DNA of 64,000 bases from AC-56 sp963702195 (lineage in GTDB: Bacteria; Actinomycetota; Thermoleophilia; Solirubrobacterales; 70-9): assembly GCA_963702195.1 (NCBI GenBank), contig OY969725.1:372001-436000 (forward strand). Direction: 5' to 3'. Positions within the stretch are counted from its first letter, which is position 1; each line of letters begins with the position of its first letter. Made by a program: the position numbers and the translations under genes. The notes beneath the pieces were generated by a model that saw only the letters and a list, made by a program, of their open reading frames with translations, searched no databases and was not told the DNA's origin. Below are positions 42,620 to 50,426 of the stretch, piece by piece.

Positions 42620-43894
42620 TCAGGCCTTGGCCGGAGCGGCGTCGCGGGCGGGCTCGGCCGGCCCGGAGCCGTCGGCTCCCGCCTCCGCCTCCTTGGCCCA
42701 GTGGTTCAGCTCGCGGCGGGCGATGACCATCTTGTGGACCTCGTCGGGGCCGTCGGCGACCTTGAGCATCCGCGAGAACCGCCACATGCCCGCGAGCGGC
42801 GTGTCGTCGGACATTCCGAGCGCTCCGTGGACCTGAATCGCACGGTCGAGGACGTCCATGACCACGTTCGCGGCAACCACCTTGATCATCGAGATCTCGC
42901 GCCGCGCCTCGCGCTTGCCCTGGGTGTCCATCTTCCACGCGGCCATCAGGGTCAGCAGGCGGGCCTGCTCGACCTCCATCCGTGACTTGGCGATGAAGTC
43001 CTGCACGAACTGCTTCTCGGCGAGCTTGCCGCCGAACGCCTCGCGTGTGTTGGCGCGCCGGCACATCATCTCGATCGCCCGCTCGGCGGTGCCGATTGCG
43101 CGCATGCAGTGGTGGATCCGCCCGGGGCCGAGCCGATCCTGGGCGATCACGAAGCCGGCCTGACGGGGACCCAGCAGGTTCGATTCCGGAACCCGGCAGT
43201 CCTCGTAGCGGATCTCGCAGTGGCCCGGGCCGCCGTCGTGACCCATCACCGGGACCGGCCGGATCAGGTTGAAGCCCGGGTTGTCGATGGGTACCAGGAT
43301 CATCGACGCCCGCGCGTACTGATGGGCATCGGGGTCGGTGACGCACATGACGATCGCGACCGATGCTCCAACCGCGCCGGACGTGAACCACTTGTGCCCG
43401 TTGATGACCCACTCGCCGTCGGTGAGCTCGGCGCGCGTTTGCAGCGTGGTCGGGTCGGAGCCGGCGACCTCGGGCTCGGTCATCGAGAAGCAGGACCTGA
43501 TGTCTCCCTCGAGCAGCGGGTCGAGCCACTGGGCGCGCTGCTCCTCGGTGCCGTGCTCGGCGAGGATCTCCATGTTGCCCGTGTCCGGCGCCGAGCAGTT
43601 GAAGGCCATCGGGGCGATCGCCGGGCTGCGGCCGGTCTCCTCGCAGATGATCCCGTACTCCCAGTTGGTGAGGCCGGTGCCGTAGCGCTCGTCGGGCATG
43701 AAGAGGTTCCAGAGGCCGGCCTCGCGCGCTTTGGCCCGGATGTCCACGATGATCTGCGGGTAGGGCGTCCCGGGGGCGACCTCGTCGTCGAGGGCGCGCA
43801 TCGCTTCGAGCTCGACGGGGAGGACGTGCTCCTCCATGAACGCCCGCACGCGGTCGCGCAGATCGGAGACGCGCGGGCTCAGCTCGAAGTCCAC
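42620..43894 (-). CDS. acyl-CoA dehydrogenase of the ACAD10/ACAD11 type
   Basis: 424 residues from the GTG at 43894, supported by TACGCT six bases upstream and the family start VDFELSPRVSDLRDRVRAFM. SFSMTEPEVAGSDPTTLQT, INGHKWFTSGA and DRAIQVHGALGMSDDTPLAG are typical. The C-terminus has LKVADGPDEVHKM (377-389), the ADGPDEVH signature of ACAD10/11 and their bacterial relatives, in place of the common EGT motif. In those systems the enzyme turns 4-phosphoacyl-CoA into an enoyl-CoA. The APH-like kinase gene converges on it, with 12 bases between the stops. The last 25 residues are Ala/Pro-rich. Confidence 0.9.
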   Translation of the reverse strand: MDFELSPRVSDLRDRVRAFMEEHVLPVELEAMRALDDEVAPGTPYPQIIVDIRAKAREAGLWNLFMPDERYGTGLTNWEYGIICEETGRSPAIAPMAFNCSAPDTGNMEILAEHGTEEQRAQWLDPLLEGDIRSCFSMTEPEVAGSDPTTLQTRAELTDGEWVINGHKWFTSGAVGASVAIVMCVTDPDAHQYARASMILVPIDNPGFNLIRPVPVMGHDGGPGHCEIRYEDCRVPESNLLGPRQAGFVIAQDRLGPGRIHHCMRAIGTAERAIEMMCRRANTREAFGGKLAEKQFVQDFIAKSRMEVEQARLLTLMAAWKMDTQGKREARREISMIKVVAANVVMDVLDRAIQVHGALGMSDDTPLAGMWRFSRMLKVADGPDEVHKMVIARRELNHWAKEAEAGADGSGPAEPARDAAPAKA

Positions 43895-43900
43895 CCGGGG

Positions 43901-43906
43901 AGCGTA
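43901..43906 (-). promoter_or_regulatory. -10-like box TACGCT
   Basis: TACGCT on the minus strand, six bases before the GTG at 43894. It helps choose that start over the upstream ATG of the longer open frame. Confidence 0.4.
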
Positions 43907-43939
43907 CCCCTCCCGGCCGCGGGCGGCCGGGAGCACGCG

Positions 43940-44854
43940 CTACCCGGCGGCGGCGGGCGCCTGCCTCGTGCCGTCGCGCCCGTGACGGTGCAGGTAGATC
44001 TGGTATCCGAACAGGCCGACGATGGCCGCCGTGGCAACGCCGAGCGAGGGGAGGAGGATCGCCTGCGGCACCTGCTCCCTCGTGATCAGCACGATCGCCG
44101 ATCCGCAGAGCACGACGCCCAGGGCATTGCGAAGGAAGCCCTGCGGGACCCTGACCGACAGGTGGCTGCCCACGACGACGCCGGGGACTGAGCCCAGCAG
44201 GATGTTGCCCGCCAGCCCGAAGTCGATGTTGCCGCCCACCCAGTGCGCCGCGCCGGCCGCCCAGAGGACCACGGAGGCCTGGAAGATGCTGGTGCCCACC
44301 ACCCGTTGTGGCGTGAGCCTGAAGATGGTGATCAGCGCGATCGCGACGAAGGTCCCGCCGCCCGCCGACGTCAATCCGATGATGAAACCGGTGATGACGC
44401 CGGTCACGATTGCGGCGACGATGTGCCGGCGGTAGAGGTGCATCGCATGGCGCTCCGGCATGACGTCGGCAAAGAAGAGAGAGCGAAGGAGGGTGGCCAC
44501 GCCAACGACCAGGAGCGTGGCGCCGAGCGCGCCGAGGACCAGATTGTTGAGCTCCTGCTCGCCGTAATGACGCTGGATGAACTCGATCAGCCAGACACCC
44601 CCGACGGTCGACGGAACGGCCCCCACCGCAAGCCAGAACGCAATCCCGCGGTGAACCGTCCCCTGACGAAGATGTCGCCAACCGCCGACGGTCTTCGTGA
44701 CCGCGCCGTAGAAGATGTCCGTGCCGACCGCGGTCACCGGCTGAATGCCGAAGACGAGGATCAGAAGCGGCGTCATCAGCGACGCTCCACCCATGCCCGT
44801 CAGGCCGATGAGCGCCCCGATCCCGAAGCCGAAGATGATGATTACCGGATCCAC
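43940..44854 (-). CDS. TauE/SafE-family exporter, copy A
   Basis: 304 residues from a GTG, with about eight membrane segments. IGALIGLTGMGGASLMTPLLIL and IIGLTSAGGGTFVAIALI are the paired TauE/SafE repeats. The family moves sulfite, sulfoacetate or other organosulfur anions across the membrane. It is a close paralogue of the next gene upstream (45007-45900), with the same order of segments and long shared words (PVTAVGTDIFYGA, HWVGGNID/VD, GFLRNALGVV). The sulfate-reduction genes at 48.7-53.1 kb make sulfite handling plausible. Confidence 0.85.
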   Translation of the reverse strand: MDPVIIIFGFGIGALIGLTGMGGASLMTPLLILVFGIQPVTAVGTDIFYGAVTKTVGGWRHLRQGTVHRGIAFWLAVGAVPSTVGGVWLIEFIQRHYGEQELNNLVLGALGATLLVVGVATLLRSLFFADVMPERHAMHLYRRHIVAAIVTGVITGFIIGLTSAGGGTFVAIALITIFRLTPQRVVGTSIFQASVVLWAAGAAHWVGGNIDFGLAGNILLGSVPGVVVGSHLSVRVPQGFLRNALGVVLCGSAIVLITREQVPQAILLPSLGVATAAIVGLFGYQIYLHRHGRDGTRQAPAAAG

Positions 44855-44890
44855 GCCTGCAACTCAGCCTTGATCCCTGGCCCGGAGGTC

Positions 44891-44909
44891 TCGTGCCCCT
44901 GGGGCACGA
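44891..44909 (-). terminator. perfect inverted repeat between the two exporter genes
   Basis: TCGTGCCCC (44891-44899) and GGGGCACGA (44901-44909) are perfect complements, giving a strong hairpin downstream of exporter copy B. There is no T tract, so it may act as a weak terminator, an mRNA-stability stem or an operator for copy A. Confidence 0.4.
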
Positions 44910-45006
44910 CATCCACACGTCGCTTTGTCTACCGACTTACTCGACAGACGCCCAGCATGGTAGCCGGTTCGTGGCGGGCATCCTCGCCCGCGGGATGACA
45001 GCCCGG

Positions 45007-45900
45007 CTACGCCTCGCGCGCGCGGGGTTCGCGGTGCAGGTAGATCTGGAAGGCAAACAGGGCGGCGACCGCCGCACCGGCGACGGCGAGGGACGGCACG
45101 AGGACCGCGTGGGGCACCTGCTCCTTGGTGACCAGGATGATCGCCGAGGCGATCATCACCACGCCCAAGGCGTTTCGCAGGAATCCGGTTGGGACCTTCA
45201 CGGCGAGCTGGCTGCCGATCAGGACTCCCGGCACGGAGCCGATCAGGATGTTGGCTGCCAGGCCGAGGTCCACGTTGCCCCCCACCCAGTGCGCTATTCC
45301 CGCCGCCCACAGCAGGATCGCTGCGTGGACGACGTCGGTCCCCACGACGCGCTGGGGCACGAGTCGAAAGACCGCGATCAGGGCGATCGCGATCAGCGTT
45401 CCGCTACCCGCGGAGGTCAGTCCGATCACGAACCCGGTGGTCGCGCCGGTGACCATGGCCGCGATGATGTGGCGCCTGTACATGTGCATCGCGCGCCGCT
45501 CGGGGATGACGTCGCGAAGGAACAGCGCGCGGATCAGGGTCGCGATCCCGACGACGAGCAGGGCGGCGCCGACGGCGCCGAGCACGATTTGGTTGACCGT
45601 GTCCTCGCCATAGGCGTTCTGGAGCACGGAGATGATCCAAACGCCGAGGATCGCCATCGGCACGCTGCCGACCGCTAGCCAGAAGACGAGGGCCTTGTGA
45701 ACGGTGCCGTGCTTCAGGTGCCGCCAGGCGCCGGCGGTCTTGGTGATCGCGCCATAGAAGATGTCCGTGCCGACCGCGGTGACCGGCTGGATCCCGAACA
45801 GGAGGATCAAGAGGGGGGTCATCAGCGACCCTCCGCCCATGCCGGTCATCCCGATGAGCAGGCCGATGCCCAGCCCGAATATGACGATCGTCGGATCCAC
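45007..45900 (-). CDS. TauE/SafE-family exporter, copy B
   Basis: 297 residues from a GTG. IGLLIGMTGMGGGSLMTPLLIL and FVIGLTSAGSGTLIAIALIAVF are the two family repeats, with about eight membrane segments. It is highly similar to copy A 150 bp downstream; a tandem duplication is the simplest cause. TAGAAG preceded by TTGATG (17 bp) stands about 14-40 bases upstream on the minus strand and may be the promoter. An IS481-type element is inserted just upstream. The transported anion is unknown; sulfite is a reasonable guess from context. Confidence 0.85.
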   Translation of the reverse strand: MDPTIVIFGLGIGLLIGMTGMGGGSLMTPLLILLFGIQPVTAVGTDIFYGAITKTAGAWRHLKHGTVHKALVFWLAVGSVPMAILGVWIISVLQNAYGEDTVNQIVLGAVGAALLVVGIATLIRALFLRDVIPERRAMHMYRRHIIAAMVTGATTGFVIGLTSAGSGTLIAIALIAVFRLVPQRVVGTDVVHAAILLWAAGIAHWVGGNVDLGLAANILIGSVPGVLIGSQLAVKVPTGFLRNALGVVMIASAIILVTKEQVPHAVLVPSLAVAGAAVAALFAFQIYLHREPRAREA

Positions 45901-46030
45901 TGCCTCAGCCCGCCCTTCTACCCTTTGTTAACTCGTCTCATCAAGAATGTCGGGTTAGCAGGCTAGCACGATTGCTCCCCCGTGCGAGGTTCCCGCCTTG
46001 CGCCGTGTCAGGAACGTCAGCCTGGGGCGC

Positions 46031-47061
46031 GGGGATTGAGAATCAACCGACTAGCTCTAGATGTCCTGACCCGACACGTCGTGAACACGGCTGATCGGCG
46101 GCCGGTCCCCGATCCCTGAGTGGGGTCGCTGCTCGTTGTAGTAGCGGAGCCAGTGTGGCAGGGCCTTGGCGCGGTCGGCCGAGGAGCGGTAGGCGAGCCC
46201 GTGCCCCCATTCGCGGGCCAGCGTCTGCTGGAAGCGCTCGACCTTGCCGTTGGTTTGTGGCCGACGGATCTCGATGTAGAGATGGCGGATGCCGCGGGCC
46301 CCGAGCAGCTCGGCGAGGCCGCGGTTGCGCTTGTAGGAGAAATGGTTGTCGCTCATCAGGCGCCTGACCTCGATCCCGTGCGAGGCAAAGAAGGCAAGCG
46401 CTCGCTCAACGAAGGCGGTGACCGTGGGGGCGCGCTCGTCCGGGTGCAGCTCCGTGTAGGCCAGGCGCGAGTGATCGTCGACCGCCGAGTGGGCGAACTC
46501 ATAGCCGACCCGCTGGCGCTTCTCGGCCCCGGTCACGTGACGATCGCCGGTGACCGCGTGACCGGGCCGCGAGAAGCGCGCAAAGCGCTTCACGTCGACG
46601 TGCAGGAGGTCGCCCGGGCACGGCCACTCGTAGCGGACCACCTCCTCGCGCCGCGGCCGCTCGGGCCGCGAGATCCCGTGACGGGCGAGGGTGCGGTGGA
46701 CGGTCGAGTGGGGGTGGCCGGTGATCCCGGCGATCAGCCGCGGTCCCCAGCCGGTGTGGCGGCGGGCCTCGCAGATCCGCTGCTGCTCGCGAACGGCAAG
46801 CATCCGCGGCGAGCGGTGGGGGCGGCTCGAGCGGTCGTGAAGGCAGCGAAGCGAGCGGCGCTCGGCGTCGCCTGCCTGAAGCCAGCGGTGCCAGTGCTTG
46901 TGGGCGGTCGCCGGGGAGACGTTGAACAGCCTCGCCGCGCCCCTGATCGACAGCCCCGCTTCGATCGCAAGGCAGAGCTCGCGCCGAGCGGCCAGTCCGA
47001 GCTTGGCCCTAGGGTGAGTCGTCATCCGGGTCCTCCTTGCTTGAGGTCGTTGAGCAACCCC
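46031..47061 (-). mobile_element. IS481-family insertion sequence (ends tentative)
   Basis: The transposase gene at 46057-47025 fills the element. At the left, GGGGATTGAGAATCAACC (46031-46048), and at the right, GGTCGTTGAGCAACCCC (47045-47061), can be aligned as weak imperfect inverted ends, but no clean terminal repeat or target duplication was found. True ends may lie further out. It sits between the exporter genes and the Rrf2 gene. Confidence 0.5.
46057..47025 (-). CDS. IS481-family transposase
   Basis: 322 residues with AAGGAGG before the ATG. The N-terminal helix-turn-helix reads GLSIRGAARLFNVSPATAHKHWHRW. The integrase core has HVDVKRF (first Asp), SAVDDHSRLAYTE (second Asp) and NGKVERFQQTLAREW (Glu), the DDE triad. 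The ending YNEQRPHSGIGDRPPISR is typical of IS481. The frame is intact and full length, so it may be active. The neighbouring genes run away from it on both sides and none is interrupted. Confidence 0.93.
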   Translation of the reverse strand: MTTHPRAKLGLAARRELCLAIEAGLSIRGAARLFNVSPATAHKHWHRWLQAGDAERRSLRCLHDRSSRPHRSPRMLAVREQQRICEARRHTGWGPRLIAGITGHPHSTVHRTLARHGISRPERPRREEVVRYEWPCPGDLLHVDVKRFARFSRPGHAVTGDRHVTGAEKRQRVGYEFAHSAVDDHSRLAYTELHPDERAPTVTAFVERALAFFASHGIEVRRLMSDNHFSYKRNRGLAELLGARGIRHLYIEIRRPQTNGKVERFQQTLAREWGHGLAYRSSADRAKALPHWLRYYNEQRPHSGIGDRPPISRVHDVSGQDI

Positions 47062-47096
47062 AAGCCTCGGGATGGGCCCGGATGCCTTTTCGGCGA

Positions 47097-47126
47097 CGGA
47101 CCGCGGCTCCGCGGAGCCGCGGTCCG
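47097..47126. repeat. 30-bp perfect palindrome
   Basis: A perfect palindrome (arms begin CGGACCGCGGCTCCG) lies 39 bases beyond the Rrf2 stop and about 70 bases from the IS transposase start. A second, wobble-paired stem (AACGCCTCAGGTGTT, 47127-47141) is adjacent. It could terminate Rrf2 transcription, but it lacks a T tract; its GC-only nature is also typical of REP elements. Confidence 0.6.
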
Positions 47127-47164
47127 AACGCCTCAGGTGTTCACTACGTCTTTGGGCAGGTCAT

Positions 47165-47623
47165 CTAGCGCTTGATCCAGGCGTCCGGGTCGTCGACCAG
47201 GTGTCCGATCGGCTCCGGCAGCCGGTCCTCGCAGATGTCCGCCAGGGTCACCTGCTCCAGGACGGCACGGAGGTTGGCGCGCACCGCGATCCAGACGTCG
47301 CGCAGGCGCTCGGCGGGGCCGGGGTACTCCGTGTCCTCCGGCGCCGAGTCCTGGACGTTCGCGATCGGACCTTCGACTGCGCGGAGCACGTCGGCAACCG
47401 TGACGTCGTCGGCCGGCCGCGCGAGCCAGTACCCGCCTCGCGCGCCGCGCTTGGCGCGGACGAGCCGGGCGTGCTTGAGCTCCAGCAGGATGTGCTCCAG
47501 GAACTGGAGTGGGATGCCCTGCGACTCGGCCAGCTGCTCGCCCTTCACGGGCTCGCCGTCGGGCGCCGCGGCGAGCTCCAGCGCCGCGCGCACCGCGTAG
47601 TCGGCCTTTGCCGTGATCCTCAT
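47165..47623 (-). CDS. Rrf2-family transcriptional regulator
   Basis: 152 residues from the ATG at 47623. MRITAKADYAVRAALELA and the winged helix GIPLQFLEHILLELKHARLVRAKRGARGG are typical. Iron-sulfur Rrf2 proteins (IscR, NsrR) have three Cys in the segment after the wing; here only one Cys (ADICEDRL) is present near the C-terminus, so it probably carries no cluster. CymR, an Rrf2 regulator of cysteine and sulfur genes, also lacks a cluster. The sulfate-assimilation genes and exporters nearby make a CymR-like role plausible. Its start is nine bases from the divergent PHP gene. Confidence 0.85.
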   Translation of the reverse strand: MRITAKADYAVRAALELAAAPDGEPVKGEQLAESQGIPLQFLEHILLELKHARLVRAKRGARGGYWLARPADDVTVADVLRAVEGPIANVQDSAPEDTEYPGPAERLRDVWIAVRANLRAVLEQVTLADICEDRLPEPIGHLVDDPDAWIKR

Positions 47624-47632
47624 TTCGTCAGA

Positions 47633-48463
47633 ATGCTGCGCTTCATGATCGATCTCCAGGCTCACTCGACCGTATCGGATGGCCAATTGCCCCCGCGGGA
47701 GGTCGCAACCGCCGCGGCGGAGGCTGGTGTGACCGTGATGTCGCTGACTGACCACGATGCGGTCGCTGGCGTCCCCGACGCGGTGGCGGCCGCGGAGGAG
47801 GCGGGCATCGAGTGCGTGCCGGCCGTGGAGATGTCATGCGTGCACAAGTACTCGGACGACCTCCACGTGCTCGGCTACTGGGTCGACCTCGACCAGATCG
47901 CCGACGCATGCGAGCGCGCCCAGCAGGAGCGCGTCAACCGTGCCCGCGAGATCATCGAGCGACTCAACGCCCACGGGGTGAGGGTGACGTTCGAGGACGC
48001 GGTGGCGCAGGCCGGCGCCGCGGACTCCATCGGCCGGCCTCACATCGCCCGTGCGGCGGGAGCGGGGCCGGACCTCGGACCGTTCTTCGAGGAGTACCTG
48101 GTCCCGGGAGCCAAGGCGTTCGTGGCCCGGCGCTGGCCGAGCGCCGAGGGGGCGGTCGACCTGATCCACGCCGCGGGCGGCGAGGCCGTGGTCGCGCACC
48201 CCTACTGGGACGTCAGCGAACCGGACCAGGTCCGCGACCTCGTCGAGAGCCTGGTTCAGGAGGTCGGCCTCGAGGGAATCGAGACCTTCTACCCGCCGCA
48301 CACCAAGGCGCAGACCCAGCACTGCCTCGACCTCTGCGAGGAGTTCGCCCTGGTGCCCACGGGGTCATCCGACTTCCACGGTCCGACGCATAAGACGTTC
48401 TCGCGCTTCGGCGCGTACGACACCTACGGGCTCGGCGAGCCGCGGGTGCCCGAGCGCTCGTAG
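47633..48463 (+). CDS. PHP-domain phosphoesterase
   Basis: 276 residues from the ATG at 47633; ATG 47645 is an alternative. IDLQAHSTVSDG, SLTDHDAV, VVAHPYWD and GSSDFHGPTH are the four metal-binding motifs of the PHP fold (the first His of the usual HxH pair is Gln here, as in many DLQxHS proteins). Close relatives hydrolyse nucleoside 3',5'-bisphosphates such as pAp, the by-product of PAPS-dependent sulfation; that would fit the sulfur genes next door, but substrate is inferred. It is divergent from the Rrf2 gene, only nine bases apart. Confidence 0.82.
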   Translation: MLRFMIDLQAHSTVSDGQLPPREVATAAAEAGVTVMSLTDHDAVAGVPDAVAAAEEAGIECVPAVEMSCVHKYSDDLHVLGYWVDLDQIADACERAQQERVNRAREIIERLNAHGVRVTFEDAVAQAGAADSIGRPHIARAAGAGPDLGPFFEEYLVPGAKAFVARRWPSAEGAVDLIHAAGGEAVVAHPYWDVSEPDQVRDLVESLVQEVGLEGIETFYPPHTKAQTQHCLDLCEEFALVPTGSSDFHGPTHKTFSRFGAYDTYGLGEPRVPERS

Positions 48464-48538
48464 CGGCGCCGGCATGCGAAAAACGGCAGCACCCAGGGGA
48501 GGCGCCCCCAGCCGAACAAGCGCACCTCGCCATGCCGC

Positions 48539-48655
48539 CCCGCCCTCGTAACGCTTCATCCGGTCGCGTCAGGCACGACGGTTGAAGACTTGACCGTCCG
48601 TGGAGCGGTCAACCCTTCAACCACCGTCCTGGGACCAAGCCGTTGAAGGGTTATC
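48539..48655. repeat. 117-bp palindromic dispersed element, copy 1
   Basis: It begins CCGCCCTCGTAACGCTTCA and ends CCGTTGAAGGGTTATC. Inside are GTTGAAGACTTGACC (48571-48585) and GGAGCGGTCAACCCTTCA (48603-48619), inverted to each other. The same arrangement, with matching end sequences and nearly the same length, is at 61112-61227. Four CTTCA/TGAAG half-sites give nested inverted repeats, so the RNA or single strand could fold into a multi-stem structure. It lies between the 3' ends of two convergent genes (PHP and cysC). Confidence 0.75.
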
Positions 48656-48743
48656 GGCGTTGGCTGGGCCGGATGCCGCGGCGGCCCGGGACGTGGCCCC
48701 TCATTGCCGTCGTTGTTGCGTCGAGGTTTCGGCCCGGGTGCGG

Positions 48744-49304
48744 CTAGCTGGTCGCCGCGAGCTCGGCCGACGGGATCAGGTCGCGGCCCTCGAGGTAGTC
48801 GAGGATCTGCTGCGCCGACTCCTCGGGTGACTGCTTGTCGGTCTCGATCAGGATCTCCGGGTTCTCCGGGGGCTCGTAGGGATCCGAGATCCCCGTGAAC
48901 TCCTTGATCTCGCCGGCGCGCGCCTTCGCGTAGAGGCCCTTGACGTCGCGCTCCTCGCAGACCTCGAGTGGCGCCTGGGTGTAGATCTCGATGAACCGCT
49001 CGCCCATCTTCTTGCGTGCCTCGTCGCGGATCTCGCGGTACGGCGAGATGGCCGCGGTGATCACGGGCACGTCGTTGCGGGAGAGCAGGTCGGCGACGAA
49101 CGCGATCCGGCGGATGTTGGTGTCCCGGTCCTCCTTGGAGAAGCCGAGGCCCTTGGAGAGGTTCTCGCGGACGATGTCGCCGTCGAGCACCTCGAGCTTC
49201 GATCCACGCCGGCGGAGCTCCTTGACCAGGTGGGTCGTGATCGTCGTCTTCCCCGCGCCTGAGAGGCCGGTGAACCAGAGGCAGAAACCCTGCTCCGATG
49301 CCAT
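48744..49304 (-). CDS. cysC: adenylylsulfate kinase
   Basis: 186 residues. Walker A GLSGAGKTT, DGDIVRENLSKGLGFSKEDR, RIAFVADLL, ISPYREIRDEAR and DVKGLYAKARAGEIKEFTGI are the family landmarks. It phosphorylates APS to PAPS with ATP. Because the downstream reductase here is of the APS type, PAPS is not needed for sulfate reduction and is more likely used for sulfation. It directly follows sat (stop and start adjacent), so sat-cysC is one transcript. Confidence 0.93.
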   Translation of the reverse strand: MASEQGFCLWFTGLSGAGKTTITTHLVKELRRRGSKLEVLDGDIVRENLSKGLGFSKEDRDTNIRRIAFVADLLSRNDVPVITAAISPYREIRDEARKKMGERFIEIYTQAPLEVCEERDVKGLYAKARAGEIKEFTGISDPYEPPENPEILIETDKQSPEESAQQILDYLEGRDLIPSAELAATS

Positions 49305-50390
49305 TTAGTCGTTCTCCTTTCGATAAGCGTCGATCAGGATCTCAGCGACCTCGTCCCGGCTGAACTCGGGCGGCGGCTTCTCGCCGTTCCCCAGCATCTC
49401 CCTGACCTTGGTGCCCGAAAGGAAGAGGTGCGACTCCTGCGGGTGCGGGCAGGTCTTCGCCGAGCCCATGCCCTCGCACTCGTTGCACCAGAAGGTGTGC
49501 TCGAAGAAGAGGGGGGTGATGCCCAGCTTGTCGATGTCGATGTGGTCGAAGATGCGCTGAGCGTCGTAGGTGCCGTAGTAGTCGCCGACCCCGGCGTGGT
49601 CGCGGCCGACGATGAAGTGGGTGCAGCCGTAGTTGCGGCGGATGATCGCGTGGAGCACGGCCTCACGAGGCCCGGCGTAGTGCATCTTGCCCGGGTTCAC
49701 GCCGAGCATGACGTGCTCCGGGTGGTAGTAGTTCTCCATCAGGACCTCGTAGCAGCGCATCCGCACGTCGGCCGGGATGTCGCCCTTCTTGGTCTCGCCG
49801 ATCAGCGGATGGATGTAGAGGCCGTCGCAGATCTCGAGCGCGGCCTTCGTGAGGTACTCGTGGGCCCTGTGGATCGGGTTGCGGGTCTGGAAGGCGACGA
49901 TCCGCTTCCAGCCGCGATCGGCGAACGCCTTGCGCGACTCCGCAGGGGTCTGGTAGCGGCGCATGAAGGCTTCGTCGTGGTCGGGCAGCGCGTCCGCCTC
50001 GATCGTGCCCGCGATCGAGCGCGTGCCCTCCTGGCGGATGGCGGCGACGCCCGGGTGCTCGTCGTCGGTGGTCAGGTAGACCTTCTCGGCCTCGAGCTCG
50101 GTGTCGCGCTCCCAGACCTCCTCGACGGTCAGGCGACCGAGCTGCTTGCCGTTGGGCGCGGACAGCTCGACCACGTCTCCCTCGCTGACGTCGAGGTCGG
50201 ACTGCAGAGTGATCGGGATCGACCAGATCTCGCCGGAGGCGAGGCGCATGTCTTCGACCACGGAGCGCCAGTCCTCGGAGCTCATGAAGCCGGTGAGCGG
50301 CGCGAAGCCGCCGTTGGCGAGCAACTCGAAGTCTGAGGCCTGGCGTGCGGTGAGCGTCAGCGCCAGAGCCGTTGAGGAATCAGCGGCCAT
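49305..50390 (-). CDS. sat: sulfate adenylyltransferase (monomer-type Sat)
   Basis: 361 residues. QTRNPIHRAHEYL (nucleotide site), GETKKGDIPADVR, VGRDHAGVGDYYGTYDAQ and LSGTKVREML are Sat landmarks; CNECEGMGSAKTCPH may hold a zinc ion. It makes APS from sulfate and ATP, the first step of assimilation. It is unrelated to the CysDN type. A TAACCT box lies 12 bases before the ATG, so sat-cysC may have a promoter of its own besides read-through from cysH 36 bases upstream. Confidence 0.94.
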   Translation of the reverse strand: MAADSSTALALTLTARQASDFELLANGGFAPLTGFMSSEDWRSVVEDMRLASGEIWSIPITLQSDLDVSEGDVVELSAPNGKQLGRLTVEEVWERDTELEAEKVYLTTDDEHPGVAAIRQEGTRSIAGTIEADALPDHDEAFMRRYQTPAESRKAFADRGWKRIVAFQTRNPIHRAHEYLTKAALEICDGLYIHPLIGETKKGDIPADVRMRCYEVLMENYYHPEHVMLGVNPGKMHYAGPREAVLHAIIRRNYGCTHFIVGRDHAGVGDYYGTYDAQRIFDHIDIDKLGITPLFFEHTFWCNECEGMGSAKTCPHPQESHLFLSGTKVREMLGNGEKPPPEFSRDEVAEILIDAYRKEND

Positions 50391-50402
50391 CGGGAGCGCG
50401 AG

Positions 50403-50408
50403 AGGTTA
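50403..50408 (-). promoter_or_regulatory. -10-like box TAACCT before sat
   Basis: TAACCT on the minus strand, 12 bases before the sat ATG and inside the short gap after cysH. It may let sat-cysC be expressed apart from sir-cysH. Confidence 0.35.
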
Positions 50409-50426
50409 GCGGGTCGAGATAAGCAC

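Noticed and set aside
42474..44918. 814-codon minus-strand open frame across two genes
   Set aside because: It runs out of frame through the acyl-CoA dehydrogenase and exporter genes and has Arg/Gly/Pro-rich content without motifs.
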